Source: Littorina saxatilis (Eukaryota; Mollusca; Gastropoda; Littorinimorpha; Littorinidae). Taken from it: DNA of 64,000 bases. Position 1 is the first letter of the stretch. Each line of letters starts with the position of its first letter. The DNA lies in assembly GCF_037325665.1 (NCBI RefSeq), contig NC_090245.1, forward strand, positions 102,622,554-102,686,553. The letters are read 5' to 3'. Positions 42,098 to 52,800 of this stretch are shown here, one piece after another. A program made the translations under genes and the position numbers. Below the pieces are notes generated by a model. It made no database searches and was not told where the DNA came from. It saw only the letters and a list, made by a program, of their open reading frames with translations.

Positions 42098-44221
42098 TCA
42101 TGTGATCATGCTTTTTTTGCATCTTTGCTGGGTTTTTCTGTCCTGTTTCCAGCTGCAGAAGAGACAGCGTTTTCGTTTGGGAGCGCTCTCTGATGAGCTG
42201 GCTCCTTCCTGGGACAAAGCCCGCTTTTGCCCAGACCCTGAAGCTTTCTGTGCCTTGCGACCCTTCCTTCTATCTTCAGGAGGAGCAAGTTTTGCCTCCA
42301 AGTTGCGGATGGCCTTCTGCACTGTTTCATGCAGACTTCTGGGCAAGGTGACAGTTGCCAAACGGCGTTTCATCTGAGGGAAGAACAGTTCCTCACTGAT
42401 GGCCCTAATGAATGGAGCACGCTCGTCATCTTTTGAGAGCCTGTGCTCTGGGAAACGCAGCTTCCAGATGACACGAGCTGCAATATTGGACAGGTCAAGG
42501 ATGTTAAAAAACATGACCATTGGCCACCTTTTCGTTCTGCGCTTTGTTGTGTATGCATGTGCCATTTTATCGACTGTATCGACAGCTCCTTTTGTGTCAT
42601 TATAGAACAGAACTATCTCTGGTTTTCTTTTTGTGTTTGCTGGCGTTGCATCAATGACACCAGTGTCGTGCATAGTGCTGATCAACACAACCTGCTTGTT
42701 CTTTTTGCTCTGGTATTGTACAAGTGTATGGTTCTTGTCAAACATGAAGCGACTATCATGGAGAGGCAACTTTTTTTTACTCTTGAAGGAGTCTGGCAAG
42801 AACCGCTTGTTCTGCCTGACAACGCCAACTGTGGTCCAGCCATTCTTCAGAAGTGTTTCCGTGAGGACATGGTCTGTAAAGTAATTGTCACATGTCACAT
42901 TTCGCCCACTTTTGAAGAAAGGCGTGACCAGATCAATGGCAGTATTGCGCCCCAGATTGATAGTCCTTGGCTGACCAGCTGCTCGCCCCAAATAAGGGAT
43001 ATCCTTCAATGGAAAGTTGGACTGAGAATCTGCCACCCAGAAGACTTTTATGCCATATTTATCCGGCTTGAATGGCAGGTACTGCAGAAAGCTGCAGCGT
43101 CCCCTAAAGGGCACCAGCTGCTTGTCCACAGTCACATAGCAGCCTGGGACATCTTTCTTTCTTTCTTTATTTGGTGTTTAACGTCGTTTTCAACCACGAA
43201 GGTTATATCGCGACGGGGAAAGGGGGGGGGGGAGATGGGATAGAGCCACTTGTTAATTGTTTCTTGTTCACAAAAGCACTAATCAAAAAATTGCTCCAGG
43301 GGCTTACAACGTAGTACAATATATTACCTTACTGGGAGAATGCAAGTTTCCAGTACAAAGGACTTAACATTTCTTACATACTGCTTGACTAAAATCTTTA
43401 CAAACATTGACTATATTCTATTCAAGAAACACTTAACAAGGGTAAAAGGAGAAACAGAATCCGTTAGTCGCCTCTTACGACATGCTGGGGAGCATCGGGT
43501 AAATTCTTCCCCCTAACCCGCGGGGGGTAGCCTGGGACATAATGTTGGGACAAGTTCTTCATGAACTCGTCCCACATGTCACGGAACGGTGCAAATATGT
43601 CTCTCTGCCTTCTGGCAGTTCTAGTTGATTTGTCGTCAAAACGCAAATGTGTCATGAGGAGCTGGAAGCGTCTCCTGCTCATGCATGCTCTGATCATAGT
43701 GAAACCATTCACAGAGTCCCACAATGTTTCAGTGTTCACAAAGCCTTGTTTTCTGGTACCCAGAAAAAGAAGCAAACCAATGAGACCTTCACATTCAACT
43801 GTGTCCATTGGCTCCCACTTCTCCTTCAAGATCCGGGAACCTTCAATGTTTGTAAACTGGACAATGTCACTAATCATTTTGTCATTTACAAACAGTCTGT
43901 AAGCATCACGTGGACTGTTAGCATGCTGACAACCAACAGCCTGATTGCCAGAAGCCCTGAAAACATTTCTGGCAAGGGTCCTTGCCTTGTTGGGGTTTGG
44001 ATTCCTGCTCCATTTTGTCCCATCCTTGGCAGTTTCACCCGTGAATGTTGTGGCAGTCTGGTTATCCTCCCCCCTCTCCTCCCCTTCCCCTGAAGAATCA
44101 GACTCCTCACTGGGTGTGTCACTATCTGCTGGTGCAGGCGGCTCCTCTTCACTCGTCTCGTCATCTACACTGACAAGACCTTCTTGTGTGTCCGAGGCTG
44201 CATCTGCATCCACATCTTGCG
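42098..44221 (-). CDS. piggyBac transposase, interrupted by a SINE
   Basis: The main exon starts after acceptor TTTGTTTCAG at 44221 with an acidic N-terminus (DDETSEEEPPAPADSD). The DDE_Tnp_1_7 domain follows: GLIGLLLFLGTRKQG, then VDKQLVPFRGRC (first Asp), TCDNYFTDHVL (second Asp), GAVDTVDKMAHAYTTKRRT (third Asp), and a C-terminal CLFC...C cysteine motif. The only break is the SINE at 43153-43528; removing it with one copy of its 12-bp target duplication (388 nt) brings the two halves into the same frame. Length without the SINE is about 577 aa, normal for piggyBac. Otherwise it looks undamaged, suggesting recent activity. Confidence 0.9.
43153..43528 (-). mobile_element. SINE family R inside the piggyBac transposase
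   Basis: A full-length copy with (TTTC)n tail at the left and CCGCGGG head at the right. Exact 12-bp target duplication AGCCTGGGACAT at 43141-43152 and 43529-43540. Confidence 0.95.
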
Positions 44222-44299
44222 CTGAAACAAACATAGCCAAACTGATAATGCAACAGATGAAAAGAAAACAACTGCTCAAGAAACTATTCAGAAATTCCG

Positions 44300-44304
<5 letters not shown>

Positions 44305-44392
<88 letters not shown>
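44305..44392. repeat. (CT)n microsatellite
   Basis: About 88 bp of pure CT in the presumed transposase intron. Confidence 0.97.
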
Positions 44393-44397
<5 letters not shown>

Positions 44398-44646
44398 CAC
44401 AAACAGAGACACAAAAACACAGACCTCTCACTCGTAAACACATTGCATGTACTGTACATACACACAGAAAACAATGCAACAATTATAAAATAAAACCAGT
44501 GCAAATAAACCAGATGCTCTTGCATAGTGATAAGCACACCGGCCGATATACACAACATAAACAAGAGAGAGAGAGGAGGGGGGTGTTAGTGGTTTGTAAT
44601 ATCATGCATATGGGGGGGGGGGGGGGTTAGCGGTTCTATAACTTAC

Positions 44647-44721
44647 ACAGGCCCTCATCCTCAAAAGCGCCGCCTTCTGCTACTGCTAAGGCCTCAAATA
44701 TGTTTGGTCTCTCCTGGGCAT
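44647..44721 (-). CDS. Probable upstream exon of the piggyBac transposase
   Basis: Acceptor TTTGGTTGCAG, donor GTAAGT, 75 nt; AQERPNIFEALAVAEGG then AFEDEGL. Its phase (one base left over) fits the two-base start of the main exon, giving ...GLSQDVDADA. An initiating exon was not found: the candidate near 45286-45345 has a donor but the wrong phase. Confidence 0.55.
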
Positions 44722-44944
44722 CTGCAACCAAAGACACAGGCCATTAATTTCATGAACAGATTGTCACAAGGACTGGCCTCCAAGTTTGATCGAGCAAACG
44801 AGAATAAGAAGAAGATATCGATTTTCTATTACTTTCACCATGAGACGATAAACAACATTGACTAACAATATCACGACACCATTACATGCCTACACCACTG
44901 TGTATGAAAACAAATGGATGAAAATACCAGACCAAAGTTAAAAG

Positions 44945-45110
44945 AAACATTAATAATAATAATAATGAATAATAATGAATTTTATTTATAATGCGCCTTT
45001 CCTCATAGAAAAACAAGCTCATTGCACATTACAGAAAACTTGTTAAAAAAAGTAATAAGACAAGACTTAAAATCATTACAGACAGCAATTAGTGAGAACA
45101 CAGAATAAAT
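44945..45110 (-). mobile_element. L2-type LINE 3' end fragment
   Basis: (TTATTA)n, then AAGGCGCATTATAAATAAAA on the minus strand, like the 3' end of the LINE at 37457-40530; no coding part. Confidence 0.6.
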
Positions 45111-45159
45111 ATGTAAAACAGTATGTACATTCAATGGCCAACCGGATAGAACAAGTTAC

Positions 45160-45212
45160 ACACACACGCATTCACGCACACACACACACACGCACACACG
45201 CACGCACGCACG

Positions 45213-45252
<40 letters not shown>
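45160..45252. repeat. (CA)n microsatellite
   Basis: CA with GCA variants. Confidence 0.95.
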
Positions 45253-45414
45253 ATTACATTGCATTACAACAACAACAACAACTCACCTTTTCAGCTCTCC
45301 ATCCTTGCAGTTACAAGATGTTGCCGCTCTTTGGAAGTGAAGAATGACAAATAGAATCATGCAGCCGAAGAGTGGCAGTGATGCGATTGTCTAAGTTGCT
45401 CAAGGAGGCGTCCA

Positions 45415-45575
45415 GTTCTCGGAATTTCAAAACCGAAACAAAAGCGACTGATTCTCAGAATTTCAAGACCGAAACAAAGCGACTGATTCTCAGAATTTCA
45501 AAACCAAAACAAAGGCAACTGGTTCTCAGAATTTCAATACCAAAACCAAATCGATTGGTTCTCAGACTTTCAAAC
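45415..45575 (+). repeat. 4 x 38-bp tandem repeat
   Basis: The unit TCTCAGAATTTCAAAACCGA plus AACAAAGCGACTGGTTC-type sequence, about four diverged copies, inside the right end of the piggyBac. Confidence 0.9.
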
Positions 45576-45939
45576 AAAATGTGTTTTTTTATCCAGAACA
45601 AGCAGGCGTATGTTTTTTCCAACAGTTCTTGTATGGCCTGTATTGTCAGGAAAAGTATAAACAACACTCTGCCTCTACTTTGTACAGTATGGGTCGTGGA
45701 TGACCCGCATCATCGGGAGAAGAATAATCAGCTTTCTACCTCTTTGAACATTATGGGCCCTGTACGACCCGCGCTGTCGGTTAAGGAATAGTCACGTAGG
45801 GCACTCTTTAATATGTATGGGTCCTCCACGACCCGTATCGTCGTGAGTGTTATAATCAAATTAACACCTTAATTACCTAATGACCACTTCACAAACTCAC
45901 ACTAGCGCGTCACCTTATTCCCACTACTATGAGTTATAC

Positions 45940-46200
45940 ACAACTACAATAAGCGATAAACGTTTCATATGCTGATCAGGATGCAATGAACTTTGACACG
46001 CTCCAATTAAAGCCCATTATAGGGGCCGCGGTGTCCGTCTCTCTCCTTGAGGATAAAAGGGCTCACAGCCTTTTCAACATTGTTATCAAAATCAAAGTCT
46101 TTCGGTAACCTGGAAAGCTCCTCGGAGCTAGTACTGTCTCAAATATCCACCGATCGCCGTAGGTCGAAGTTGAAGACTATCAAGTGTATGCATGCTGTAG
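45940..46200 (+). repeat. Repeat copy also at 52245-52495
   Basis: GCGGTGTCCGTCTCTCTCC, AAGGGCTCACAGC, GTAACCTGGAAAGCT and CGCCGTAGGTCGAAGTTG occur in the same order in both. Both copies are followed by Helentron-like sequence. Confidence 0.85.
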
Positions 46201-46249
46201 AGGTGGAAGGTGCACAGAAAATGGAAGCAATCATTACAATCAAACTTTG

Positions 46250-46512
46250 TTTCCTGATTCCAAAAACATATAGATATGATATGTTTAGATTAAAAACACG
46301 CTCAGAAAGTTAAAACGAACAGAGGTACAGAAAAGCGTGCTATGCAGCACAGCGAAACCACTACAGCGCTGAACAGGCTCGTCACTTTCACTCCGTTTTG
46401 CACAAGCGGCGGACTACGGTCAATTGTGAAAAAATGCATTGCGTTCAGTTTCATTCTGTGAGTTCGACTGAGCTTGACTAAATGTTGTATTTTCGCCTTA
46501 CGCGACTTGTTT
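46250..46512 (+). mobile_element. Helentron-like element, 3' third
   Basis: From CCTGATTCCAAAAACATATA to CGCCTTACGCGACTTG. Confidence 0.8.
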
Positions 46513-47607
46513 TCTAACCTTCATCTGTCCGACACGTGCGCTCTCACTTTTTCAGTGAGTTATTTTTTCCCTCTAACATCTGGTTGCCAGACTTCCGTCA
46601 ACCTCTTGTCAAATGTCACACTGTGATTCTCACGTATCTGATCGCTTCTTTAAGAGCACTTGACAGTGTCCAGTCAATCACTTCTTTCAGACGGGTCATA
46701 AAATTGCAAAGGCTCCTGATTGCCCCGCTCCTGTACGCTTCGTTGGGAAAAGTCGAAGAGGCTAGCGGAAAACTTTGGGGGGAGGGTCTATGGGGGGGGG
46801 GGGGGGAGGGGGATTTTAGATTGAGAGGAGACGGAATGCATGGAACTCACTCACAACTCAGACGGGCTTGAGAGAAGTCGCATTGTCACCTCGCTCTCAC
46901 ATCGAATTACATCGCTCACATCTCTACGTTTCTTGTGCCTTGTGTCTGTGCGGTGTTGTGCTGGGTGAGCGGTCTGCCTGACATTGCCTGCTTTTCCACT
47001 GCGTTATTTTGCGCTTAGGTTTGCTTCGCTTTGTTTCGCTCTCACGCCTCAAACGCTCAACGTGCTTACACCTGTCTTCTAACTACCTGATTTTATTACT
47101 TGGCCTGCTACAATAAGTGCTGTACGGTTTGTGCTTTTCACTTTGCCTGTTTTGGCCGCTGTTTACTTGCGTTTATGCTTGGGCTTTTTATTTGCTTTCT
47201 TCCGCTCAACGCTCCGGTGACTTTCTTTCGACCATAACCGGGGGCTTGATTTAACTCTGGTCGCTTTTATTTCCGCGCCTCGCTGCTGAGGCCCTTTTAT
47301 TTCTTTTGTTTCTTTATTTCTATGCCCTGTGGTAAGCATAGCCTTGATGCTGATTTTTTTTTTTCGTGGTTGTTGTTGATCTTTATTTCTTTTAAGTCGT
47401 GAGCTGTCCCGGCTCTGCCTTTACCTCACCTTTTAGTCCTGAGTTGCTAAACCGTTTTTTATTTTTATTTTTTTTTTATTTTTTTTTTTCAAACAAACAA
47501 ATAGCCCTGGTGCTGTAGTGTACGCAAATTTCTGGCTTGCTGTGCCCGGTCTTTATGAACATTGTTTTGTCCTTTGTTGTCATGGTTCTCTACTTCTGGC
47601 ATGAACG
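46513..47607 (+). mobile_element. Upstream region of the ORF1 element, possible 5' UTR
   Basis: No other feature is recognised except a G run near 46791-46806 and T runs near 47455-47490. Its pyrimidine-rich composition and position suggest the LINE 5' UTR. The border is not visible. Confidence 0.35.
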
Positions 47608-49434
47608 ATGAGTTGGGATAGTAACGGCCTCTTTGACCTCAGCTTCCTTTCGGAGCTGCCACGAAACACATCCAAACTTAGCGAAGAATTGTGGAGCTTT
47701 CACATTCCATCTCCACAGGAGAACTCTGACCTGTCCATTGAATTTGGGTTGGCGGCAGAGAGCCCCGCAAAAAAAGTACGAACAGATATGCCAACAAACA
47801 AAAATTCGAAGGCTAAGGCCCAGGCCTCCCAGAAAAAAGGACAACAAAAACAAAAACAAAAACCAGAAAAAAACAAACAGCTTAAAGGGCCAGAGGCGAA
47901 GCTTAGTAACCCAAATCCAAAAGAACAAACAAAAATGGACCCGAAAGCAAAATTACAAACGCAGGTGCATGCCCCAAAACAAAGTCTAGAGAGAGATAGT
48001 CTTGACGGGACTGAGACTGCATCCACGTCTAAATTAGCCCCAGTAAGTAAAAGCAATGAACCAGGACAGAAGTCAGTGAAGCAAAACTCAGACGAGACAA
48101 ACACAAAACATGTCTCTACAGTGAGCAAACATAACGATTCAAAAATCGAACATCATGTTCCTATGCACAAGACAGTTGTCCCACTTGAACCCAGTTCTGA
48201 CATCGAAATAAGGTCGAGCTCTTCAGAGGAAAACACCATCCATGAGATGGAGATAACTCTGAGGGAAAACAAAAGAAAACGTTCGCTTAATAACGATGAA
48301 ATTCAAAAAGCAAAGAATGTCGTTCAAAATGGGAACCCGGCAGCAAACCTGACCAAAACACAACAAAACATAGAATCCGAAAAAAACTTCACTTCTGAAA
48401 ATAGAAACAAAACAGGAAAGGGGGCAAGGCGGTCTCTTTTCAAAGAGAGGCAACCTACTCCCGAGTACGTACAATACCCAGTTATTATTGAAGACACTAA
48501 AGAAGGAGTGGCCACCTTTAGAGGGCTAGGCCTCCGGCGCTTCCGTACCCTGAACTCAACCATTGGTGACGTCATCTCTCTTCGGCCTTTAGCAGGGGAG
48601 AGGTGGCTGATCGGATGCTCCAGTGGCAGACAACAGCAGAAACTGTTACATTTAACCAACATAGCCGGTGTTTCCATCAGATCGTTTATTCCTGAACCCA
48701 TCACAGAGGGAGTCATAAAAAAGGTCCCCCTTCAACATTCTGATGAGGAACTACTCACCATGAAAATCACAGTTCAAATCCAAACAGAATCCGGATGTCC
48801 AGCCCAAAAAGGTCGAGAGACAGTCAAACGTTTTTACAGGTTAAAAAACAAGGACAAAGAACTGTCCGAAGCAGTAAAAGTCACCTTCAAAACGGCAGTC
48901 TTGCCACGTATTATGTCTCTCCAGGGAGAGGAATACTCAGTAGAGCCCTATGCCTGCCCTGTCCGCCGCTGCAGTCATTGCAACCGGTTTGGCCACGGGG
49001 CGGCCCAATGCAAAGCACCCACCCCCACATGTACCCAGTGCGGGACCAAAGGTCATGGCCGTGATGGCTGTGTGCGGGACCGTCACTGCGTGAATTGTGG
49101 GGGTGATCACACAGCAGCATACCTCGGCTGTGCGGAGTATAAGGTAAGGCTCAGAGCGAACAGGATTCGTGCAGCCTCCTATATTCCGTATACCGAGGCT
49201 ATGCAAAGAGCAAAAGAAGAAATAAACAACGAAAACGCAGAAAGACTACAGAGAGCAGCACCCCCCCAGTCCCCACGAGAACAAAAAGACAGTTTCTGGA
49301 GAGCGGATGCTCCCCAAAAGACCTCAACCCCCCAAACTGGATACGCTAATGCCGTTCGCCACGGCCGTTACAACAAAGATAAACACCCCCCCCCCCTCAC
49401 CCCTGGTGAAAAGCTCAGTCAAAACAAACCATAA
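47608..49434 (+). CDS. LINE-type ORF1 protein with three zinc knuckles
   Basis: 608 codons from ATG 47608. Residues 1-270 are Lys/Gln/Ser-rich and likely disordered (nucleic-acid binding). A globular RRM/PRE_C2HC-like region follows at about 285-440 (GVATFRGLGLRRFRTLNS, LAGERWLIGCSSG, VKVTFKTAVLPRIMSLQGE). Then come three zinc knuckles at about 450-510: CSHCNRFGHGAAQC, CTQCGTKGHGRDGC and CVNCGGDHTAAYLGC. After these comes the short helical stretch usual for this class (RANRIRAASYIPYTEAMQRA). This order is typical of ORF1p in I/Nimb/Jockey-group LINEs. No host gene family fits better. The frame ends after a C run at 49385-49396; a well-formed continuation in the next frame reaches 49921. No ORF2 follows. 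Confidence 0.85.
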   Translation: MSWDSNGLFDLSFLSELPRNTSKLSEELWSFHIPSPQENSDLSIEFGLAAESPAKKVRTDMPTNKNSKAKAQASQKKGQQKQKQKPEKNKQLKGPEAKLSNPNPKEQTKMDPKAKLQTQVHAPKQSLERDSLDGTETASTSKLAPVSKSNEPGQKSVKQNSDETNTKHVSTVSKHNDSKIEHHVPMHKTVVPLEPSSDIEIRSSSSEENTIHEMEITLRENKRKRSLNNDEIQKAKNVVQNGNPAANLTKTQQNIESEKNFTSENRNKTGKGARRSLFKERQPTPEYVQYPVIIEDTKEGVATFRGLGLRRFRTLNSTIGDVISLRPLAGERWLIGCSSGRQQQKLLHLTNIAGVSIRSFIPEPITEGVIKKVPLQHSDEELLTMKITVQIQTESGCPAQKGRETVKRFYRLKNKDKELSEAVKVTFKTAVLPRIMSLQGEEYSVEPYACPVRRCSHCNRFGHGAAQCKAPTPTCTQCGTKGHGRDGCVRDRHCVNCGGDHTAAYLGCAEYKVRLRANRIRAASYIPYTEAMQRAKEEINNENAERLQRAAPPQSPREQKDSFWRADAPQKTSTPQTGYANAVRHGRYNKDKHPPPLTPGEKLSQNKP

Positions 49435-49921
49435 GGAGGCGGACAATGGCACTCACCGCACTGCAAAGAGTCCACTAAACAAGGGAAGAGACAAGCCATT
49501 TAACCAAGAAGAATTTGTCGCCTCAGTGGCCGATCAAATTTACAGTATAGTAATGAAAAAGATCGAAACCGACCTGGAACAAAAACAGCGAGACATTAAA
49601 CTTTCGCAGGAAAGGGAACTGACAGCAGAAGTCCTCAAAAAAGTCGATAGTCACAGAGACTCTGTGTTCATAACAACCCACAAACCAGAAGAAAAAGACC
49701 TGAGAGGCTACCTGGAGCTCTGCCTCACCTCTATGGTGACTGCTAGGCAGAAGCAGAGCCCCGAGACTCTCATCAACTTATTAACGGATACCTACTGTTT
49801 TGTGACAAAAAATAAAGTGTCCGTCCCTAAACCAGACACCTGTCTCATGGCCCTCAGCGCTCTCGCGGGGAGCAGAGATCTGTCGTCTGAGGAAATTCTC
49901 ACAATTAAAAAATCACTGTAA
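49385..49921 (+). CDS. C-terminal extension of ORF1 in the adjacent frame
   Basis: After the poly-C tract the second forward frame continues with protein-like sequence: FNQEEFVASVADQIYSIVMK, then a charged helix, DLRGYLELCLTSMVTARQK, TLINLLTDTYCFVTKN, ALSALAGSRDLSSEEIL and a stop at 49919-49921. A one- or two-base length change in the C run (in the genome or the assembly), or slippage at it, would make one ORF1 of about 770 residues. The helical C-terminal domain is not one I recognise. Confidence 0.6.
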   Translation, partial: TPPPSPLVKSSVKTNHKEADNGTHRTAKSPLNKGRDKPFNQEEFVASVADQIYSIVMKKIETDLEQKQRDIKLSQERELTAEVLKKVDSHRDSVFITTHKPEEKDLRGYLELCLTSMVTARQKQSPETLINLLTDTYCFVTKNKVSVPKPDTCLMALSALAGSRDLSSEEILTIKKSL

Positions 49922-50829
49922 GTCCCTTGTAATTCTGGACTCCCTAAATGGGGGGCAAAATAAAATAAAGCCAGCATAAATACATGATCGTCATTTGTCA
50001 ACGGTATTAACTTAAACAAAGGGGACACACAGCTCGCAGGGAGCGAAGGGCATTGCCCCACCTCGCGGGCGTGTGTGTGCTTTTTTTTTTTTTTTTTTTT
50101 TTTTTTTTTCCTGATGGTTTTAAACTCCTGTTTCCGGATTACACAATAAACATAAAAACATGATTATATAAACGAGAGGATAGCTGTTTCCTCTCTTCGC
50201 AAAATGTACTTCAAACTTAACCCGCTTTGCAACCCTGTATGATTATATGGACAAATATAACCTTATGCCAATTCAACTCTTTAACCCGGACGATAAACAC
50301 GGCCTCGACCATGTCTCGTTCTTCACAAAAGTAATCTACAACTCTGACATATCCTGTTGTTTTTAAAACTAAAACGCTATTGTACCTCTTCCTATAAATG
50401 GTTGTTGGCGCTCGGGTAACAGGGAGCGAAGGGCAGTGCCCCACCTAGTGATCGAGTGCCACAACCCAGACTTTTCCCTTAATGTACATAGTAAATGAAA
50501 TAATGTGTCCAAATGTTACTAGAAGATCAGTATTACGTGTTTGCGCATGTTCTTTATATTATTCTCACAATGTAGTCACTTTTAAACCTCTTGACGGGTG
50601 GTCCTGATTTTTATCTTTTTTTAACGAAACTAAAATTGAATTAAAATCCATGTTTTTAATGGCCCTTCCCCTAGAAAGTCAACGCATATAAAAGAAAAAT
50701 TATTAATATTCCTCTTACAAGGATCTTAACGTATATTTCTTATTACCCCACCCCCTCCCTTACTCATGGAGAGCGGGGTCGGGGTCCTATCACGGTCGGG
50801 CTTGCTTGGTCTTGCCCTTTTCTTTCTCT

Positions 50830-50869
<40 letters not shown>

Positions 50870-51290
50870 CGTATCATCAACTCACGTCCCTAAAAGGAAA
50901 ATTTCCTGTGAGGACGTAAAGGACCCCTAGATTCAGCATGGAACGGAACTTTTATGAATCGTTTTGTAGTTTTTGTGTCTGGGGCATGTAAACAAAACAA
51001 AAATGAGCAAAATTCTGAGAGAAAAACGGGAGCTTTATCAAAGCAAATTTGTTTTACAGTTGTTATTATTTAACGACAAGAAGAGACACAATAAAAATTT
51101 TTATACTTTTGATTTCTAAGAGTTGAAATCAATTACGCAGATATATTATAAGTCTACAAAGCCATGACGGTGCCAAAATAGCATGATAGCATTTTTGAAT
51201 ATTTCACTAATCAGAGCAGCAGAATTCTAACTTCATTATATAAAATCAATCTAATCAATGAATTTAGTAAGCACTGATCATTAAAAAATC
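49922..51290 (+). mobile_element. 3' region of the ORF1 element, no ORF2
   Basis: Only short frames occur. CAGGGAGCGAAGGGCA appears twice (50036 and 50420), each before a T-rich or GTGCC stretch. T runs lie at about 50083-50108 and 50834-50865. CCTGTGAGGACGTAAAGGAC near 50908 may be close to a terminus. No reverse transcriptase is found on either strand. Confidence 0.45.
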
Positions 51291-52024
51291 TCACAACTTA
51301 AGAACATCATACCTCTGCATAAATTACGCTTATGCAGTATGTTTCTTCCGATTAATGCAAACACTTTTTTTTTCGCAGAGCAGGGACCCGGCATTGATAC
51401 CGTCACCTGAAAATCAGTGGCTGTGTTGTAAGACCTACATTTTGTAATTGACAATGACTTGAAAAGGCACGTGTCCCAAGCATATAGGAAAGGTAATACA
51501 TGTACACTCAACGGTGTCTTTTGCACACTGCTATCTGACAAATTATTTAGAGCGGTCATCAGAAGCAGGCGACGATAGTCGAGTGATTTATTACCCACGG
51601 GGGGTTGAGGCTGCAGACAATTAACTGTGAACTGAGAAGGGGTAAGCGGTGGGGGCGGGAGGTAAAAGGGTGGGGTGACAGGCATAAAATAATGAAAACT
51701 TGTTATGGTCCGACTTTGGGTTTGGTGTGTGTTGGCTACGCTGATGTCTCAAGTAGACTCACGTTCATAAGGGGGTGGGTAAATCAACATGGTCAGCAAT
51801 TTTATGATCCAGGTCGACAAAAGACCGTCAAGTGTGTAATTAGCCAATCAGTCAGATGACATCAAGGTGTAAAGTTCTGAATTCTTCTCATACCACCGTT
51901 CCGACCTCATCTCTCGGACAAAAGTTGGACAACCAAGTTTTGGAAGAAATTTTCAAGGAAGAATGACATCACAGGTTTCTGGAAAGCAAGGATTTGGGAC
52001 AAAAGAAAGAATAACTGACACTAT

Positions 52025-52025
<1 letters not shown>
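51291..52025. other. Unassigned stretch
   Basis: No gene or repeat recognised; a G/A-rich patch lies at 51640-51680. Confidence 0.4.
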
Positions 52026-52070
<45 letters not shown>

Positions 52071-52138
52071 GGTACGAACTCAAACAAACACACTGGCACA
52101 CCACACACACACACACTGACACCACACACACACACACC

Positions 52139-52181
<43 letters not shown>

Positions 52182-52215
52182 ACTCACGCACGAACACATT
52201 CATACAAACTTGCGC
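52026..52215. repeat. (CA)n microsatellite
   Basis: Interrupted CA repeats, then (GC)n. Confidence 0.95.
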
Positions 52216-52244
52216 GCGCGCGCACTGATTTCTAAACAACAACA

Positions 52245-52495
52245 ACAATAAGCAGTGAACGATGCATGCTAATCATGAGGCAAGAAATGAATGTGGCAAG
52301 TTTGATTCAACTTTGACCCGCTCTAAATCCCACGTTGTACACAGGAGCGGTGTCCGTCTGTCTCCCTGAGGATGAAAGGGCTCACAGTTTCCAAAACTTG
52401 TGATCAAAATCAAAATCATTCAGTAACCTGGAAAGCTACTTAGAGTGCTGTCTCAATTATCCCCCTATCGCCGTAGGTCGAAGTTGAGGACTATC
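52245..52495 (+). repeat. Repeat copy also at 45940-46200
   Basis: See the first copy; similarity runs to CGTAGGTCGAAGTTGAGGAC. Confidence 0.85.
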
Positions 52496-52499
52496 AATT

Positions 52500-52800
52500 A
52501 AATTAATTTATGAATTTGGTCATTAAAAATCTGAAAATTGCAAATAACATTATTTTTTCATAAAACGATCCAAAAATAATTTCATCTTATTTTTCATTAT
52601 TTCCTGATTCCAAAAACATATAAATATGTTATATTTGGATTAAAAACAAGCTCTAAAAATTTAAAATATGAAAATTATTATTATAATACATTTTCCGAAA
52701 TCGATTTAAAAAAACACTTTCATCTTATTCCTTGTCAGTTCCTGATTCCAAAAACATATAGATATGATATGTTTGGAATAAAAACAACCTCAAAAAGATA
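52500..52800 (+). mobile_element. Helentron-like element, middle part, plus orientation
   Basis: From GAATTTGGTCATTAAAAATC to GGAATAAAAACAACC; its 3' end is replaced by an opposite-strand copy. Confidence 0.75.

Larger units (their letters stand above)
41947..45864 (-). mobile_element. piggyBac transposon, about 3.9 kb
   Basis: Contains a nearly complete piggyBac transposase (42098-44221). Both ends carry repeated near-palindromes of the form CGATGCGGGTCGTCCATGGC, twice at the left (about 41988 and 42050) and three times at the right in inverted form (about 45690, 45752, 45813), several followed or preceded by TTAA. TTAA occurs at 41947 (TTAACCTTCGCC) and near 45861, the family's target. The outermost right border is not certain. 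Insertions inside: a SINE (43153-43528), an L2 3' end (44945-45110), microsatellites and a 38-bp tandem repeat. Confidence 0.75.

Noticed and set aside
45286-45345. Candidate first exon of the piggyBac transposase (MILFVILHFQRAATS...)
   Set aside because: The donor is good, but its leftover phase does not fit the exon at 44647-44721 without a stop.
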